64,000 bases of DNA, from contig NZ_CP119570.1 in assembly GCF_029277445.1 (NCBI RefSeq), forward strand, positions 51,653-115,652, read 5' to 3'. The notes below the pieces were generated by a model, which saw nothing but the letters and a program-made list of their open reading frames with translations, was not told the origin of the DNA and did not search any database. This document shows positions 26,401 through 33,147 of this stretch, piece by piece. Origin of the DNA: Pararhizobium qamdonense. GTDB lineage: Bacteria; Pseudomonadota; Alphaproteobacteria; Rhizobiales; Rhizobiaceae. Position 1 is the stretch's first letter; every line of letters starts with the position of its first letter. A program made the translations under genes and the position numbers.

Positions 26401-29122
26401 CTCCTACGTCGTTGATCCCACGACGGCCCTGACTGGACCTTCGTTCATTCGGCTGCAGAAGGCCACGCTTACGGCCTCCATGAACTCCTTGAGTATCTTC
26501 TTCACCTCCTGCGTTCCGGGTGAGGTTTTGCAGTGGGAGACGGCCATCAAGGGCAATGCGGCTGCTGCTCTCGGCGCATACGTTCGTTTGCACTGGTATA
26601 CGAGCGCCAAGGCGACGATGAGCACGCCGCAGTATACCGACCTCGTGAACAATGGCGCCATCACCACTTCTTGGGTGCCGAGGGAAGGCAAGATCACGGT
26701 TCCTGCGAATGCGGCGTTCTGCCGTCTTCAGCTCTACAACCACAGCACCAACACCACTGCTTCGCAGGTGGACTACGATCGCCTGATCATCCGTCGTGCC
26801 AATGGCGCAGTCACGATCGCCAACGGCTCCCTGACTGCACCTATGGTCACGGCTGGCGAGTTCATCACCACTGCGGCCCAGATTAAGAACGCGATCATTG
26901 GTGACGCTCACATCACCAGCCTGTCTGCTGCGCTTCTCCGCGCCGGCACGGCCCTTGCAGCTACACTGACGATCTCCGGAACTGCGCTTTCGACGGTTCA
27001 GAGCAATGCCGCCCTTGGCGCGCAGGATCCGGCATCGCGCATCAACTCCGCATCCACGCAGATCGACCCTGGCAAGATCGTCATTTCGGGTGGCACGACG
27101 CTCGCCAACTGGCGCGGTTTGACCGACACCACAAAGATCTTCGGCGGAAGCATCGAGACCGATACCATCACGGCTCGTCAGCTTCTTCTTGGCGATTTTT
27201 CTAACATGGTCGTCAATGATTGGACCTCTGGGAATACCGAAGGGTGGTCAATCGGCGCAGGTGGTGGATACTCGTATCTGGCTTCAGAGGCTACACAGCC
27301 GCAGGGCAGCCATCGTGTCAACGCTAATACACGCGATCAGGCATCTTCGCCTTGGATGACGGCCTCCCCGGACGAAGTTTATTATCTTTCCGTCTGGGTC
27401 TACAACGCGGCTACCGAAAACGCGAACTTGATGCTTAATTGCGTTGACGCAGTTGGCGCAAACCCTGTCTGGATCACCGCGCAGGCAACCACTGTTAAGA
27501 ACGCCTGGCTTCGTCTTGAAGGCCGGGTGACAGTGCCGGCTGGAAAGAGCCGCGTCCGCATCCTGCTTCAGTGCGACAAGACCGCAACTGGCGGAAACCA
27601 TACTTGGTGGGCTAAGCCTGTTCTCCGTCGCGCCACTGGCAATGTAATGATCGAGAACGGCGCGATCAGTGCCGACAAGCTCGTTACAACTTCAGCCGTA
27701 ATCACTGGCACAGCTCAGCTCGCCGATGCTGTCGTCACGACGGCTAAGATCGCCAGCTTGAATGCCGACAAGATCAACGTCGGTGGTCTGAATGCCGGCA
27801 TCACCGTCGGCTCGACGGGCGTCTCGATCGGAACGGTTGAAAGCCGGGCCGGCAACCCCGCCGCGCGTATCAACGCTGTCGCAACAACCATTGACCCCGG
27901 CAAGATCCTGATCTCAGGTGGCACGACGCTGGCTAACTGGCGCTCGGGCTCCGACACGACCAAGATCGAAGGTGGTAATCTTTCCACGAACTCGGTCAAC
28001 GCCAACTCGCTGAAGATCGGTTCTCGCGGCCTGACAGTTGCGGGCTTTAACTTCCGCATCGAAAGTGGCGTGCTGACGTGGGATACGGGCTATGTCTCGT
28101 ATACCAACGACGCGGGCGGGCAGGACACGATCACTGTGAACGCCGGTTCTATTGGCTACAATGGCTGGACCGGCATCTACTTCCAGAAGGGAAACGTCAA
28201 CCTTCACTGGCGCAACGACAGCAACGGTGGTTGGAACAATCTCGCCACCAACGACACCTGTGTTCTGTTCTGCACCTGGCAAGGCGGCGCAAGTCTGGCT
28301 GTCACCTATGGCGGCACGATCATTGACGGTTCGCAGATCGTCACTGGCACGGTTAAGGCTGCGCAGATCGGCGCCGATCAGATCCAGGGTATTCACGTTC
28401 AGTCGGATACTATGGAATCGCGTCACCTCAAGACCGACTCCATCAATGCCCGTCACCTCGTATTGACGGACTTCGATAACCTTGTTCCGAACGGTAACTT
28501 CCAGCAGGGACTCTCCCCGCACGAAACGCTCAGTTTCAGCGGCCCGACCGGCGCCGGTATGTATACGGAGAGCGGCGCCAACAATAACTCCGGCAGCACT
28601 TACCTTGTGATCGACAGGAGCACGTCGCCCGGTGACTGCGTAATCACTTCCAAGAACGGCATTCCCGTCGCGCCTGGGGAGGTTATGGCTATCTCTGTTG
28701 CCGTAAGGGGCGGGGCGAACTTTGGTAATGGTCTCTACGTCCGCATGGTTTGGCTCAACAAGGACGGTGCGGGTATCGGAGAAGCTGTCAACATCTACGA
28801 GAATGGTTCGTATTCCACCACATGGACGTCGATCAAGGGCCAGGCCACTGCGCCGGCAAACGCTAAGTTCTGCCTGTTTCGTCTTTATGCCAACGGCGGA
28901 ACAGGGCCGGGTCAGTATGTTCTGGTTGACGACATTCGTATTAGCCGCGCTTACGGTGCGAGCCTGATTGTGCAGGGGTCTATTTCGGCAGACAAGATGA
29001 ACGTCGGCCAGCTTTCCGAGGTAGCTACTGATGCCGGAACGATCACTGCAGGAAAGCTTCAGTCGGCCGATGGCAAGATGGTGGTTGATCTTACTGGAAA
29101 GAGGATCGTTATGTCGGACTAA
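20414..29122 (+). CDS. tail tip / host specificity protein, lambda gpJ family
   Basis: A 2902-residue protein that ends the tail tip operon. The N-terminus (RARWVEIISEGPCVGIVG) matches the gpJ hub start. Residues to about 640 form the conserved hub, followed by fibronectin type III-like domains (about 650-1580) including near-identical double modules. From about residue 1670 to the end, carbohydrate-binding-like segments (each starting N-L-I-L-N-G-N-F-type) alternate with a repeated collar-like unit. The C-terminus (AGKLQSADGKMVVDLTGKRIVMSD) resembles prophage J ends. It likely contacts the host surface. One repeat copy lies inside its first codons. Confidence 0.92.
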   Translation: MTIYDSASQSTLTDEPVIQGSKSGGKGKGGGGGSNASNTLRSKARARWVEIISEGPCVGIVGSPWGKGVYFEQTPVVNENGTKNFENVKIWQRLGYPDQEHLNGVPQVETPFQVETQVKFNVGPIVRTINEENADSVRVIMRLPALVKQNSKSGKLETASVSYGIDVRGYAGTWVRAHTEEIVNQKTTSAVQRAHRVELPLGGHPWDIRVVRLTEDSDEDTLSNDTFFESYTVLVEGKFTYPNTALVAMEVNAEDMGQSVPARNYRYRGLIVSVPSNYNPTTRVYTGVWNGTFKQAWTNNPAWIFYDLLTNDRYGLGEFVSAQIVDKWSLYQIAQYCDAQVKTGFKNTTTGADIYEPRYTFNGVLRSREDAWRVLQQISTAWRGMAYWSLGQVFATADMPEDPVKLFSPANVIGGEFNYSGTSQKARHSVALVTYNNPDDFYRSDIEPVINEEGLQRWGWREKAVALQGCTSRSLAHRYGKWILDTEQNETETVDFTASWDSTDVRPGNIIAVADPAKAQVRIGGRLKAAETQKLWLDFPFKPVNGSTYQIYATMPDGEVKLLEIDHFENEVFVDGQSAGYDRVALKIAQSTLPLVNSMWVIRGTDIQPRLYRVITIKEDKKNLFKITALFHDPNKFARVEDMKSLIPTTYSRPKNESLPPENLQVREVSYLVNGQPKSSLTLSWSNPLDYLTKEYEVAVLSPDSGYNTIGTTRNNSIDVSDLADGEYTFYVYAINHSSVRSLPASLVYEVAGWQVSPLAKVTDLVLVGGDTATTFVGTEINVKWTNNFPATTDTTKTDGTPSDIRSPFFAYNTVQVYEAQSNVLLREERVYNQRYTYSLAMNIADGKAVGNIGPSRNVRFEVSVTDTLSRTSAEALLTVNNPVPASFQPSVSPNGKMLFLRWNLPNELDVRGSLIWISTQQGFNPLQTAPYFDGTGTVLSYIGAASTTYYIRAAAYDSFGKTGLNISPEMSVSTLAEFDLTPPNQPTGLAVASSATKDGRAKMVSTWTANSESDLAYYDVQIKEGTGNYVSFISSTNRHEIEVFAGVSFTVRARAVDKLGNASAFSTEVAHVAAADTVAPAVPTGLTTTGTFKGAWIQWTPNTEIDLEYYEIYESATNAAPATGAAATFTKQTSSTFYRSDLPEGVTRYYRLRAVDTSGNKSAWTAAVAVATLTFDGQVPAPAVPAGLTLASEVSITAQGNVTATIRVTWTAVAGASGYDIGITGGTAAEAFSSTGSNSFEFTGLPGIVYKVRLRSVGPSGSKSAHTAQSTITPAGDTVAPAVPSALTATAGFQEIWLKWAGGTENDFSFFEVYESTTSTAPVAGTAATFTTPATTQPRTSLAAGTQFNYWVRAVDTSGNKSAWSPVATATTLTLDGTQPAPVAPVAPTLSSTLVAQNGGGFVAKVRATWAAVANATSYEIGVLRAGATESFITSGTNSVEFDGVPGVAYTVRVLSVGNVGQKSAYGPTTVITPAGDAAAPATPTGLAAIGGYGVVWLKFNRNTESDLRLYEVYESASTTAPVAGTAATYATFSETFVRQGLTGVTTFNYWIRAVDYTGNKSAWSARVAATTSDIDTSITTEKLAGLIDMTSYAAGLTGMGIGTALPAAPFTATTPKTFYNTTDKTNYIQKTDGSGWLKQSDASLIVGQLVAGQIAAGAIGADQIGANAVTAKHLVVTDSNNLILNGNFQQGLDGWTRLTGNVSVIDTATGPSKTAIVLTRTTTEASATFGANFNNAGTEPFGIFAAAGDQLYVECWAMCTVAGSNTIVDLPRRAKSDGGISSLGGINANLTTANVWQKVSTPINVGIDCYIYPRAANGVNNSTLQVSDIRVLRRNAAKLVVDGSLTANMVTTGEFITGAAQIKNAIIGDAHISSLSAALLRAGTALAATITVSGTALSTINSNAALGAQDPATRINAASTKIDPGKIVISGATTLADWRGTDTTTINGGAIEANTIKIKSVLVADGQNLIQNGNLEDTDNAYDYWGAVGAGNSISYVVDPTTALTGPSFIRLQKATLTASMNSLSIFFTSCVPGEVLQWETAIKGNAAAALGAYVRLHWYTSAKATMSTPQYTDLVNNGAITTSWVPREGKITVPANAAFCRLQLYNHSTNTTASQVDYDRLIIRRANGAVTIANGSLTAPMVTAGEFITTAAQIKNAIIGDAHITSLSAALLRAGTALAATLTISGTALSTVQSNAALGAQDPASRINSASTQIDPGKIVISGGTTLANWRGLTDTTKIFGGSIETDTITARQLLLGDFSNMVVNDWTSGNTEGWSIGAGGGYSYLASEATQPQGSHRVNANTRDQASSPWMTASPDEVYYLSVWVYNAATENANLMLNCVDAVGANPVWITAQATTVKNAWLRLEGRVTVPAGKSRVRILLQCDKTATGGNHTWWAKPVLRRATGNVMIENGAISADKLVTTSAVITGTAQLADAVVTTAKIASLNADKINVGGLNAGITVGSTGVSIGTVESRAGNPAARINAVATTIDPGKILISGGTTLANWRSGSDTTKIEGGNLSTNSVNANSLKIGSRGLTVAGFNFRIESGVLTWDTGYVSYTNDAGGQDTITVNAGSIGYNGWTGIYFQKGNVNLHWRNDSNGGWNNLATNDTCVLFCTWQGGASLAVTYGGTIIDGSQIVTGTVKAAQIGADQIQGIHVQSDTMESRHLKTDSINARHLVLTDFDNLVPNGNFQQGLSPHETLSFSGPTGAGMYTESGANNNSGSTYLVIDRSTSPGDCVITSKNGIPVAPGEVMAISVAVRGGANFGNGLYVRMVWLNKDGAGIGEAVNIYENGSYSTTWTSIKGQATAPANAKFCLFRLYANGGTGPGQYVLVDDIRISRAYGASLIVQGSISADKMNVGQLSEVATDAGTITAGKLQSADGKMVVDLTGKRIVMSD
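20435..20455. promoter_or_regulatory. operator-like repeat, copy 11 (inside the J gene)
   Basis: AGTCAATCAACTTTGACTGA plus T lies in codons 8-14 of the J-like gene and encodes part of SASQSTLTD. It matches the consensus better than expected for random coding sequence, though function is unproven. Confidence 0.5.
23641..25140 (+). repeat. tandem fibronectin-like double modules in the J protein
   Basis: Units of about 600 bases start near 23641, 24244 and 24844 (the third is partial), each encoding DTVAPAVPTGL-like openings, an EIYESAT strand and a final DTSGNKSAW turn. The copies are diverged, so this is an old internal duplication. Confidence 0.8.
25939..28020 (+). repeat. three copies of a collar-like repeat unit in the J protein
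   Basis: Units near 25939-26300, 26815-27180 and 27649-28016 encode the blocks GSLTANMVTTGEFITGAAQ, DPGKIVISGATTLADWRG and their variants. The first two are much closer to each other than to the third. Carbohydrate-binding-like segments sit between them. Confidence 0.8.
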
Positions 29123-29127
29123 TGCGG

Positions 29128-29146
29128 TAAGTCAATATTTACTTAT
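29128..29146. promoter_or_regulatory. operator-like repeat, copy 12
   Basis: TAAGTCAATATTTACTTAT lies six bases after the J stop, before the three paralogous tail genes. Confidence 0.72.
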
Positions 29147-29174
29147 TGTGTTCGTCTTGGTAGATTGAGGTTGT

Positions 29175-29567
29175 ATGGGAAAGCGTCTTTCTTTTGGTCA
29201 GTGGGTGGATGGATCTTGGCGGTTGCGCGTGAGCGCAGCCGGCTTTGACGTTGACACGGCGCTTGCTGACATGCGCATCGTGTTTGACAGCTCGCTGAAC
29301 GGCTACGGCGTTGTGTGTCAGACAGGCACGTTCAATATGAACACAGCCACGACCTACGCCAATACGAAAATCGTTTCTTGGGCGAACGTCGGTTTTAAGC
29401 CCGTGGTCTATACTCTTTTTGGACCTACGAACGCGCGGAAAACCTACCTGAGCCAGCAGCAAGACATTCGTTTGCGTGTCAATAACGATGGTCTTTACCT
29501 CACCGGCAAGCCAGGCGTCACAACGCTGCTCTACTACGCAATGCTCAATCAGCAGGTGGCTGCCTGA
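29175..29567 (+). CDS. tail-associated protein, paralogue 1 of 3
   Basis: A 130-residue beta-rich protein of unknown family. The opening MGKRLSFGQWVDGSWRLRVSAAGFDVDTA is shared in pattern with the next two genes (R-hydrophobic, G-x-W, R-V/I-S-x-x-G-x-D-V). The remaining sequence alternates strands (GYGVVCQTGTFNMNTATTY and NVGFKPVVYTLFG). Position behind J suggests a tip or fibre component that binds the host surface; this is an inference. It overlaps the next start by one base. Confidence 0.6.
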   Translation: MGKRLSFGQWVDGSWRLRVSAAGFDVDTALADMRIVFDSSLNGYGVVCQTGTFNMNTATTYANTKIVSWANVGFKPVVYTLFGPTNARKTYLSQQQDIRLRVNNDGLYLTGKPGVTTLLYYAMLNQQVAA

Positions 29568-29962
29568 TGGTCGATCGTGTCTGCATTGGTCTGAACAACG
29601 GAAATTGGATCGCACGCATTTCGAAGCCCGGCATCGATGTCTTGACGGCAACGAGTGTGGGTCAATTCTATATGCACGAGGATTTTCCTAGTCACCGTGT
29701 CTTGCAAGCTGGCTCGATCCTATTTGCCACTAATTCGCTAACGGCGACCCTTACCTATCCCAACCGCGGCTTTGTGCCGATCATCTTCGCCTGCGTAGGC
29801 GATGTCGATAGCGTTGGTTGGCCCTATCGAAGCGGCGGTAACTTGATTGGAACATGGGCGATCTCCCAGGCGCCAACCGCAACCTCATGCGTCTTCACCC
29901 GCCAAACAACCTCGAGCGCCGCCTTGTATATCCACTATGCAATTTTCCCAATGGTGAACTGA
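29567..29962 (+). CDS. tail-associated protein, paralogue 2 of 3
   Basis: A 131-residue protein. It matches the first paralogue in the opening (RVCIGLNNGNWIARISKPGIDVLTAT), in the region after about residue 45 (VLQAGSILFATNSLTATLTYPNRGFVPIIFACVG aligns with the NVGFKPVVYTLFG block) and in total length. No enzyme motif is visible. Coupled start and stop positions show that the three copies are one operon. Confidence 0.6.
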   Translation: MVDRVCIGLNNGNWIARISKPGIDVLTATSVGQFYMHEDFPSHRVLQAGSILFATNSLTATLTYPNRGFVPIIFACVGDVDSVGWPYRSGGNLIGTWAISQAPTATSCVFTRQTTSSAALYIHYAIFPMVN

Positions 29963-29963
29963 T

Positions 29964-30347
29964 ATGGCTGAGCGAGTTCTCTTGCTTCCAACCGGCCTAT
30001 GGGTATCGAAGGCTGGCATTAATGTTTCGGATTCGCTGAACGAGGATGATTACATTTTCAGCTCCTCCTTTAAGGCTAGCCGGGTTTTCAAGTCAGGCTC
30101 GGTCAGCCTGCCCGCTCAATCAAACATAACCGTCAGTTACGGTCGGACCATGAATGGTGCGCCGATGGGCATATTCTACGTGCTTGAAGGTTCGAACTAC
30201 ATCCACCCCAGTATGCAGAATGTCGTCAGCCCTTCGCCTGAAACGCTCGAATATCGAGCGATATTCAATCCGTCCGATGTGCTCTTCATCAACAGCACGT
30301 CCACTGCACGCGTCTTCCACTATGTCGTAAAGGAGCTCGAAACATGA
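29964..30347 (+). CDS. tail-associated protein, paralogue 3 of 3
   Basis: A 127-residue protein of the same small family: RVLLLPTGLWVSKAGINVSDSL opens it and FKSGSVSLPAQSNITVSYGR then GAPMGIFYVLEG matches the middle of the others. It is more diverged than the first two. The gene overlaps the following one by four bases. No function is known; likely part of the distal tail. Confidence 0.6.
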   Translation: MAERVLLLPTGLWVSKAGINVSDSLNEDDYIFSSSFKASRVFKSGSVSLPAQSNITVSYGRTMNGAPMGIFYVLEGSNYIHPSMQNVVSPSPETLEYRAIFNPSDVLFINSTSTARVFHYVVKELET

Positions 30348-30745
30348 TTGTCATTCATACCGAGAACGGTGAAATCACCCAGACCGTCTCTGACCCAGTT
30401 CCACCCGACCACGCGCAGTTCCTCGCCGATGAGGGTAATCTCTTCATCGAAGTGGAGACCTACCCAGCGATCGGGGAGCTTTACGAGAAGTATTACGTCC
30501 TTGACGGAGAGCTAATCGAGCGTCCGGTTTTCAGCCTGCCGGCCGCAATGACCTTGATGGTAGGGGAAAACCATACGTTCGAGCACCTGCCGCATCCCTG
30601 CGAGATTGAGCTCAACGGCAAAACCGTTGTCGTCACGGACGGTCGATTAGAGACGGCAGCAAAGATGGCTGCGACCTACCAGCTCGAATTTCGACACTGG
30701 CCGTATATTAATCACTCGATGAAGGTAGTCATCAATGACGCTTGA
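30344..30745 (+). CDS. tail fibre accessory protein (probable)
   Basis: A 133-residue protein with a tail-fibre-assembly flavour: a short strand-rich N-terminus (VIHTENGEITQTVSDPVPPDHAQFLADEGNLFIEVE), the phrase YYVLDGELIERPVFSLP resembling the P-x-x-Y-Y-V-x-x-G-E-I motif common in such proteins, then a folded C-terminal strand domain. It overlaps both neighbours. The assignment is from this motif and position only. Confidence 0.55.
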   Translation: MIVIHTENGEITQTVSDPVPPDHAQFLADEGNLFIEVETYPAIGELYEKYYVLDGELIERPVFSLPAAMTLMVGENHTFEHLPHPCEIELNGKTVVVTDGRLETAAKMAATYQLEFRHWPYINHSMKVVINDA

Positions 30746-31139
30746 TTTCATTTGGGATCTTGAGCCGATCAAGATCGCGGCACTCGCAGACATCGACACT
30801 CAAGCTGAAGCTGTGCGCGGCCGTTTCATGACGCTCGGCTCTGGGCAGGCTATGGTCTATGACCAGAAGCGCGACGAGGCGGAAACATTCATGGAGAACC
30901 CTGATATCGCGCCCGGTCTCATTCCTCATCTCGTGTCAGAGTCGGTCATGAACGGAATTTCCCCCTTCGACCAGGCGGTGATTTACCTAACGATGCGGCA
31001 GATCTGGCTGACGGTCTCTCCGGTGATCGAGGAGCGCCGTCTCGCTGCAAAGACGGCTGTTGCAGCCGCAACGACCCCTGCGGCCATCTATGAAGCACAG
31101 TCGATCGATTGGAGTGATCTCGAGGCACTCGTGGCGTAA
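30735..31139 (+). CDS. tail fibre accessory / chaperone-like protein
   Basis: A 134-residue helical protein. The segment ADIDTQAEAVRGRFMTLGSGQAMVYDQKRDEAETFM closely resembles a helix pair (R-x-x-Y/F-x-T-x-G-x-G-Q-A-M-x-Y-x-x-K-x-x-E-A) that recurs in C-terminal parts of phage tail fibre and assembly proteins. The C-terminus is short and acidic. It is the last gene of the structural block; a consensus promoter starts a few bases after its stop. Confidence 0.6.
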   Translation: MTLDFIWDLEPIKIAALADIDTQAEAVRGRFMTLGSGQAMVYDQKRDEAETFMENPDIAPGLIPHLVSESVMNGISPFDQAVIYLTMRQIWLTVSPVIEERRLAAKTAVAAATTPAAIYEAQSIDWSDLEALVA

Positions 31140-31144
31140 ACAAG

Positions 31145-31173
31145 TTGCCATGGGAATCCAGCTTGCATATAAT
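31145..31173 (+). promoter_or_regulatory. consensus sigma-70-like promoter of the lysis genes
   Basis: TTGCCA (31145-31150) and TATAAT (31168-31173) are exactly 17 bases apart. The repeat copy at 31177 covers the expected +1. Confidence 0.78.
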
Positions 31174-31176
31174 GGT

Positions 31177-31194
31177 CAGTAAATATTGATTTAC
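31177..31194. promoter_or_regulatory. operator-like repeat, copy 13
   Basis: CAGTAAATATTGATTTAC starts four bases after a TATAAT box, so a bound protein would block transcription initiation. Confidence 0.82.
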
Positions 31195-31215
31195 CGATCA
31201 GATAGGAATATACCC

Positions 31216-31587
31216 ATGGCATCCATGCCTTCCATCACCTTGAACAAGGAGACGATCGGTTTCGTCATGGGCATCGTTGCTCTGATGACGGCTATTTTCG
31301 GCGGATACAACTGGCTGCTGTCAGGCCGACCCGAGAACTCGCCTGTGGTCAAGGAAATCGAGATCAAGAATTTCGAACAGGATCAGCGGCTCGACCGCAC
31401 TGATCGTGACCGTGAGCGCAGCACAGCCGCAACAAAGGAGCTCACGAGCAAAACCGACGAGCTTAAAGAGGCCGTCGTTCGCCTGACAACCGTGCTCGAG
31501 CAAGGCGGCCCGCTGACCAAAAAGGCCGAATACGAATCCCTTCTGCCGAGCGTCAATCGCCAGGCCATCAAATTCGAGGTGCAATAA
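31216..31587 (+). CDS. membrane protein with coiled coil, lysis cassette
   Basis: A 124-residue protein from the ATG at 31216 (TAGGAAT upstream). One transmembrane segment (about residues 13-35, IGFVMGIVALMTAIFGGYNWLL) is followed by a charged helix with heptads (EQDQRLDRTDRDRERSTAATKELTSKTDELKEAVVRLTTVL). It overlaps the stop with the next start by one base. This layout fits a class III-type holin or holin-associated factor, but no family is certain. Confidence 0.6.
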   Translation: MASMPSITLNKETIGFVMGIVALMTAIFGGYNWLLSGRPENSPVVKEIEIKNFEQDQRLDRTDRDRERSTAATKELTSKTDELKEAVVRLTTVLEQGGPLTKKAEYESLLPSVNRQAIKFEVQ

Positions 31588-31817
31588 TGAAGCTGCGTGC
31601 TGACTGGAAGAAGATTCTCAAGAACGCCTGGACAGTCCGGCTGTTTCTCTTCGCTGCGGCCATGTCTGGCCTCGAGGCTGTAATTCCTTATCTGCCGGCT
31701 TTCCTGGCAATCAACCCGATCTGGATCGCCATTCTCACTCCGCTGACCTGTATGCTAGGCATCTACGCTCGCCTGGTCGCTCAGAAATCCATTTCAGGAG
31801 ATGACCATGCCGATTAA
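31587..31817 (+). CDS. holin (probable)
   Basis: A 76-residue protein with two predicted transmembrane helices (AWTVRLFLFAAAMSGLEAVIPYLPAFL and NPIWIAILTPLTCMLGIYARL) and charged ends, directly before the lysozyme. Phage holins with this two-helix layout and an N-terminal W-x-x-K-L/R-x-x-x-A-x-x-S-G-L-E motif are common in alphaproteobacterial phages. It would form the membrane lesion or depolarise the membrane that activates the lysozyme. It overlaps the lysozyme start. Confidence 0.75.
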   Translation: MKLRADWKKILKNAWTVRLFLFAAAMSGLEAVIPYLPAFLAINPIWIAILTPLTCMLGIYARLVAQKSISGDDHAD

Positions 31818-32385
31818 TAAGATCACATCGTCGAAGCGTGGCAAGGCCGCGATCGCTGCAGCGCTCGTTGCAGCTCTTGCAAGCGGCTGGCAGGGTTACA
31901 AGACTGCGACGAGCACGCCTCCGGCCGTCGTTCTGGCGACCGATGCGCTGATCAAACCTTGGGAAGGTCTGGTGCTCAAGTCGCACTGGGACCGCTACGC
32001 CAAGATTTGGGATATCTGCTACGGCGAAACAAAAGGCATCACGGCCGGCATGATTAAGACCAAAGCTGAATGTGACGCCATGCTGCAGAAGCGTGTCTAC
32101 AACGATTACTATTTGCCGCTGACCCAGAAGATCAAAGGTTTCACCTCGTTCCCGGTTTCTGTCCAGGCGGCCCAAATCTCCGGCGCCTACAATTTCGGGG
32201 TTGGTGGCATGGTGGGCTCGCGTGCAGCCAAGCTTGCGATCGCCGGCAAGTATCGCGAAGCCTGCGAAGCCCAGACAGCCTGGAACAAGGCGGGCGGCCA
32301 GGTCGTCAATGGTCTGGTAAAGCGCCGCGAGATGGGTGACGCCCAGCGCCTCGGTGAGGCTGAGCTCTGCGTATCGGGTCTCTGA
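31807..32385 (+). CDS. endolysin, GH24 lysozyme with SAR-like N-terminus
   Basis: A 192-residue lysozyme. I use the ATG at 31807, which is 6 bases after AGGAG (an ATG directly at 31801 is too close). Residues 13-31 are a weakly hydrophobic Ala-rich segment typical of a signal-anchor-release peptide. The catalytic Glu is E53 (KPWEGL) and the Asp is D62, spaced E-x8-D as in P1/P21-type lysozymes, followed by CYGETKG. It cleaves peptidoglycan at lysis. The cassette order holin, lysozyme, Rz, Rz1 is canonical. Confidence 0.9.
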   Translation: MPINKITSSKRGKAAIAAALVAALASGWQGYKTATSTPPAVVLATDALIKPWEGLVLKSHWDRYAKIWDICYGETKGITAGMIKTKAECDAMLQKRVYNDYYLPLTQKIKGFTSFPVSVQAAQISGAYNFGVGGMVGSRAAKLAIAGKYREACEAQTAWNKAGGQVVNGLVKRREMGDAQRLGEAELCVSGL

Positions 32386-32717
32386 TGCTGAGTCCGATCC
32401 GCATCGCACTTGCAGCGGCCGCACTCCTTGCAATCGCCGGTGCTGCCTATTGGATCTACGACGCGATCTATGACCGCGGCTGGGACGCGCATGTCATCGT
32501 TTCTGAAAAGGAAAAGCAGGCGATGCGAAAGGCCAATGACCAGGCGATCGCATCTGCCGAGAAGGAGCTACGCGAAGACCTCGCCGTCCTGCTCTTGGAA
32601 AGGGAAAAACTCGAAAATGACCTCGTTCGCCTCGCTTCGGAAGCCGCTCAAGATCCTGATGCTAACTCTGGTGGCATCAAGCGTAACGGCGTGCGCCGTA
32701 TCAACGCCATCGAGTAG
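32385..32717 (+). CDS. i-spanin, Rz-like
   Basis: A 110-residue protein with a signal anchor at residues 6-25 (RIALAAAALLAIAGAAYWIY) and a long periplasmic coiled coil (KEKQAMRKANDQAIASAEKELREDLAVLLLEREKLENDLVRLASEA). The outer-membrane partner gene is embedded in its 3' end in another frame, the classical Rz/Rz1 arrangement. The pair would bridge inner and outer membranes and fuse them at the last step of lysis. Confidence 0.85.
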   Translation: MLSPIRIALAAAALLAIAGAAYWIYDAIYDRGWDAHVIVSEKEKQAMRKANDQAIASAEKELREDLAVLLLEREKLENDLVRLASEAAQDPDANSGGIKRNGVRRINAIE

Positions 32718-32958
32718 CGTTCCGATCAACCTTCCGGCCCTGCCGCTCGAGTTGCGGCCGTGCAAAACGGGCGACACCAGTTGCAAGCCGATCTGTCCAA
32801 TGGCGGTCACACTGCCTGACCGGGATATCAATCAGTTGGAAGCTGAAACGTTCTGGCGCCAGGACCGCGCATCCCTCCGCAAGTGCCGGGCGAGCAATGG
32901 CGCAATCGTCACATTCTACGAAGGTCTCCGGAAGAATTTGAATGCGGCGGCTGACTGA
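32617..32958 (+). CDS. o-spanin, Rz1-like lipoprotein
   Basis: A 113-residue lipoprotein from the ATG at 32617 inside the Rz gene (the longer frame from 32410 is the Rz shadow). The signal peptide LKILMLTLVASSVTAC ends with lipobox cysteine C26. The mature part starts Ser/Pro-rich (STPSSSVPINLPALPLEL), then a more globular region with four further cysteines. It is longer than typical Rz1. Half of the gene lies beyond the Rz stop. Confidence 0.85.
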   Translation: MTSFASLRKPLKILMLTLVASSVTACAVSTPSSSVPINLPALPLELRPCKTGDTSCKPICPMAVTLPDRDINQLEAETFWRQDRASLRKCRASNGAIVTFYEGLRKNLNAAAD

Positions 32959-33032
32959 TCCGGTCCGTCTCTCTTCTGAGTAGTTATCGTTTAAACAGAT
33001 ATTACAGACTATGAAGAGAGACGGACCGGATT
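32957..33032. terminator. long hairpin, copy 2 of a conserved pair
   Basis: CCGGTCCGTCTCTCTTC (32960-32976) pairs with GAAGAGAGACGGACCGG (33013-33029); T-A and A-T pairs plus a G-T wobble extend the stem to 20. The loop is 36 bases and AT-rich. It starts at the last bases of the Rz1 stop. Compared with copy 1 one C-G pair has become T-A, so pairing is conserved while sequence changes. Confidence 0.6.
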
Positions 33033-33075
33033 TGACGATCACGCCTGCAAAATTCGAAATCACACCGGCTTAATT

Positions 33076-33096
33076 GATCAATCAATATTTACTTAC
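33076..33096. promoter_or_regulatory. operator-like repeat, copy 14
   Basis: GATCAATCAATATTTACTTA plus C precedes phoH. The TTTACT inside it is 18 bases from TAAACT (33112-33117), so here the copy could overlap a -35. Confidence 0.72.
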
Positions 33097-33147
33097 TGTC
33101 TGATTTTCGCGTAAACTGTTCACCAGTCGCAATCTCCGGAGTTTCAT

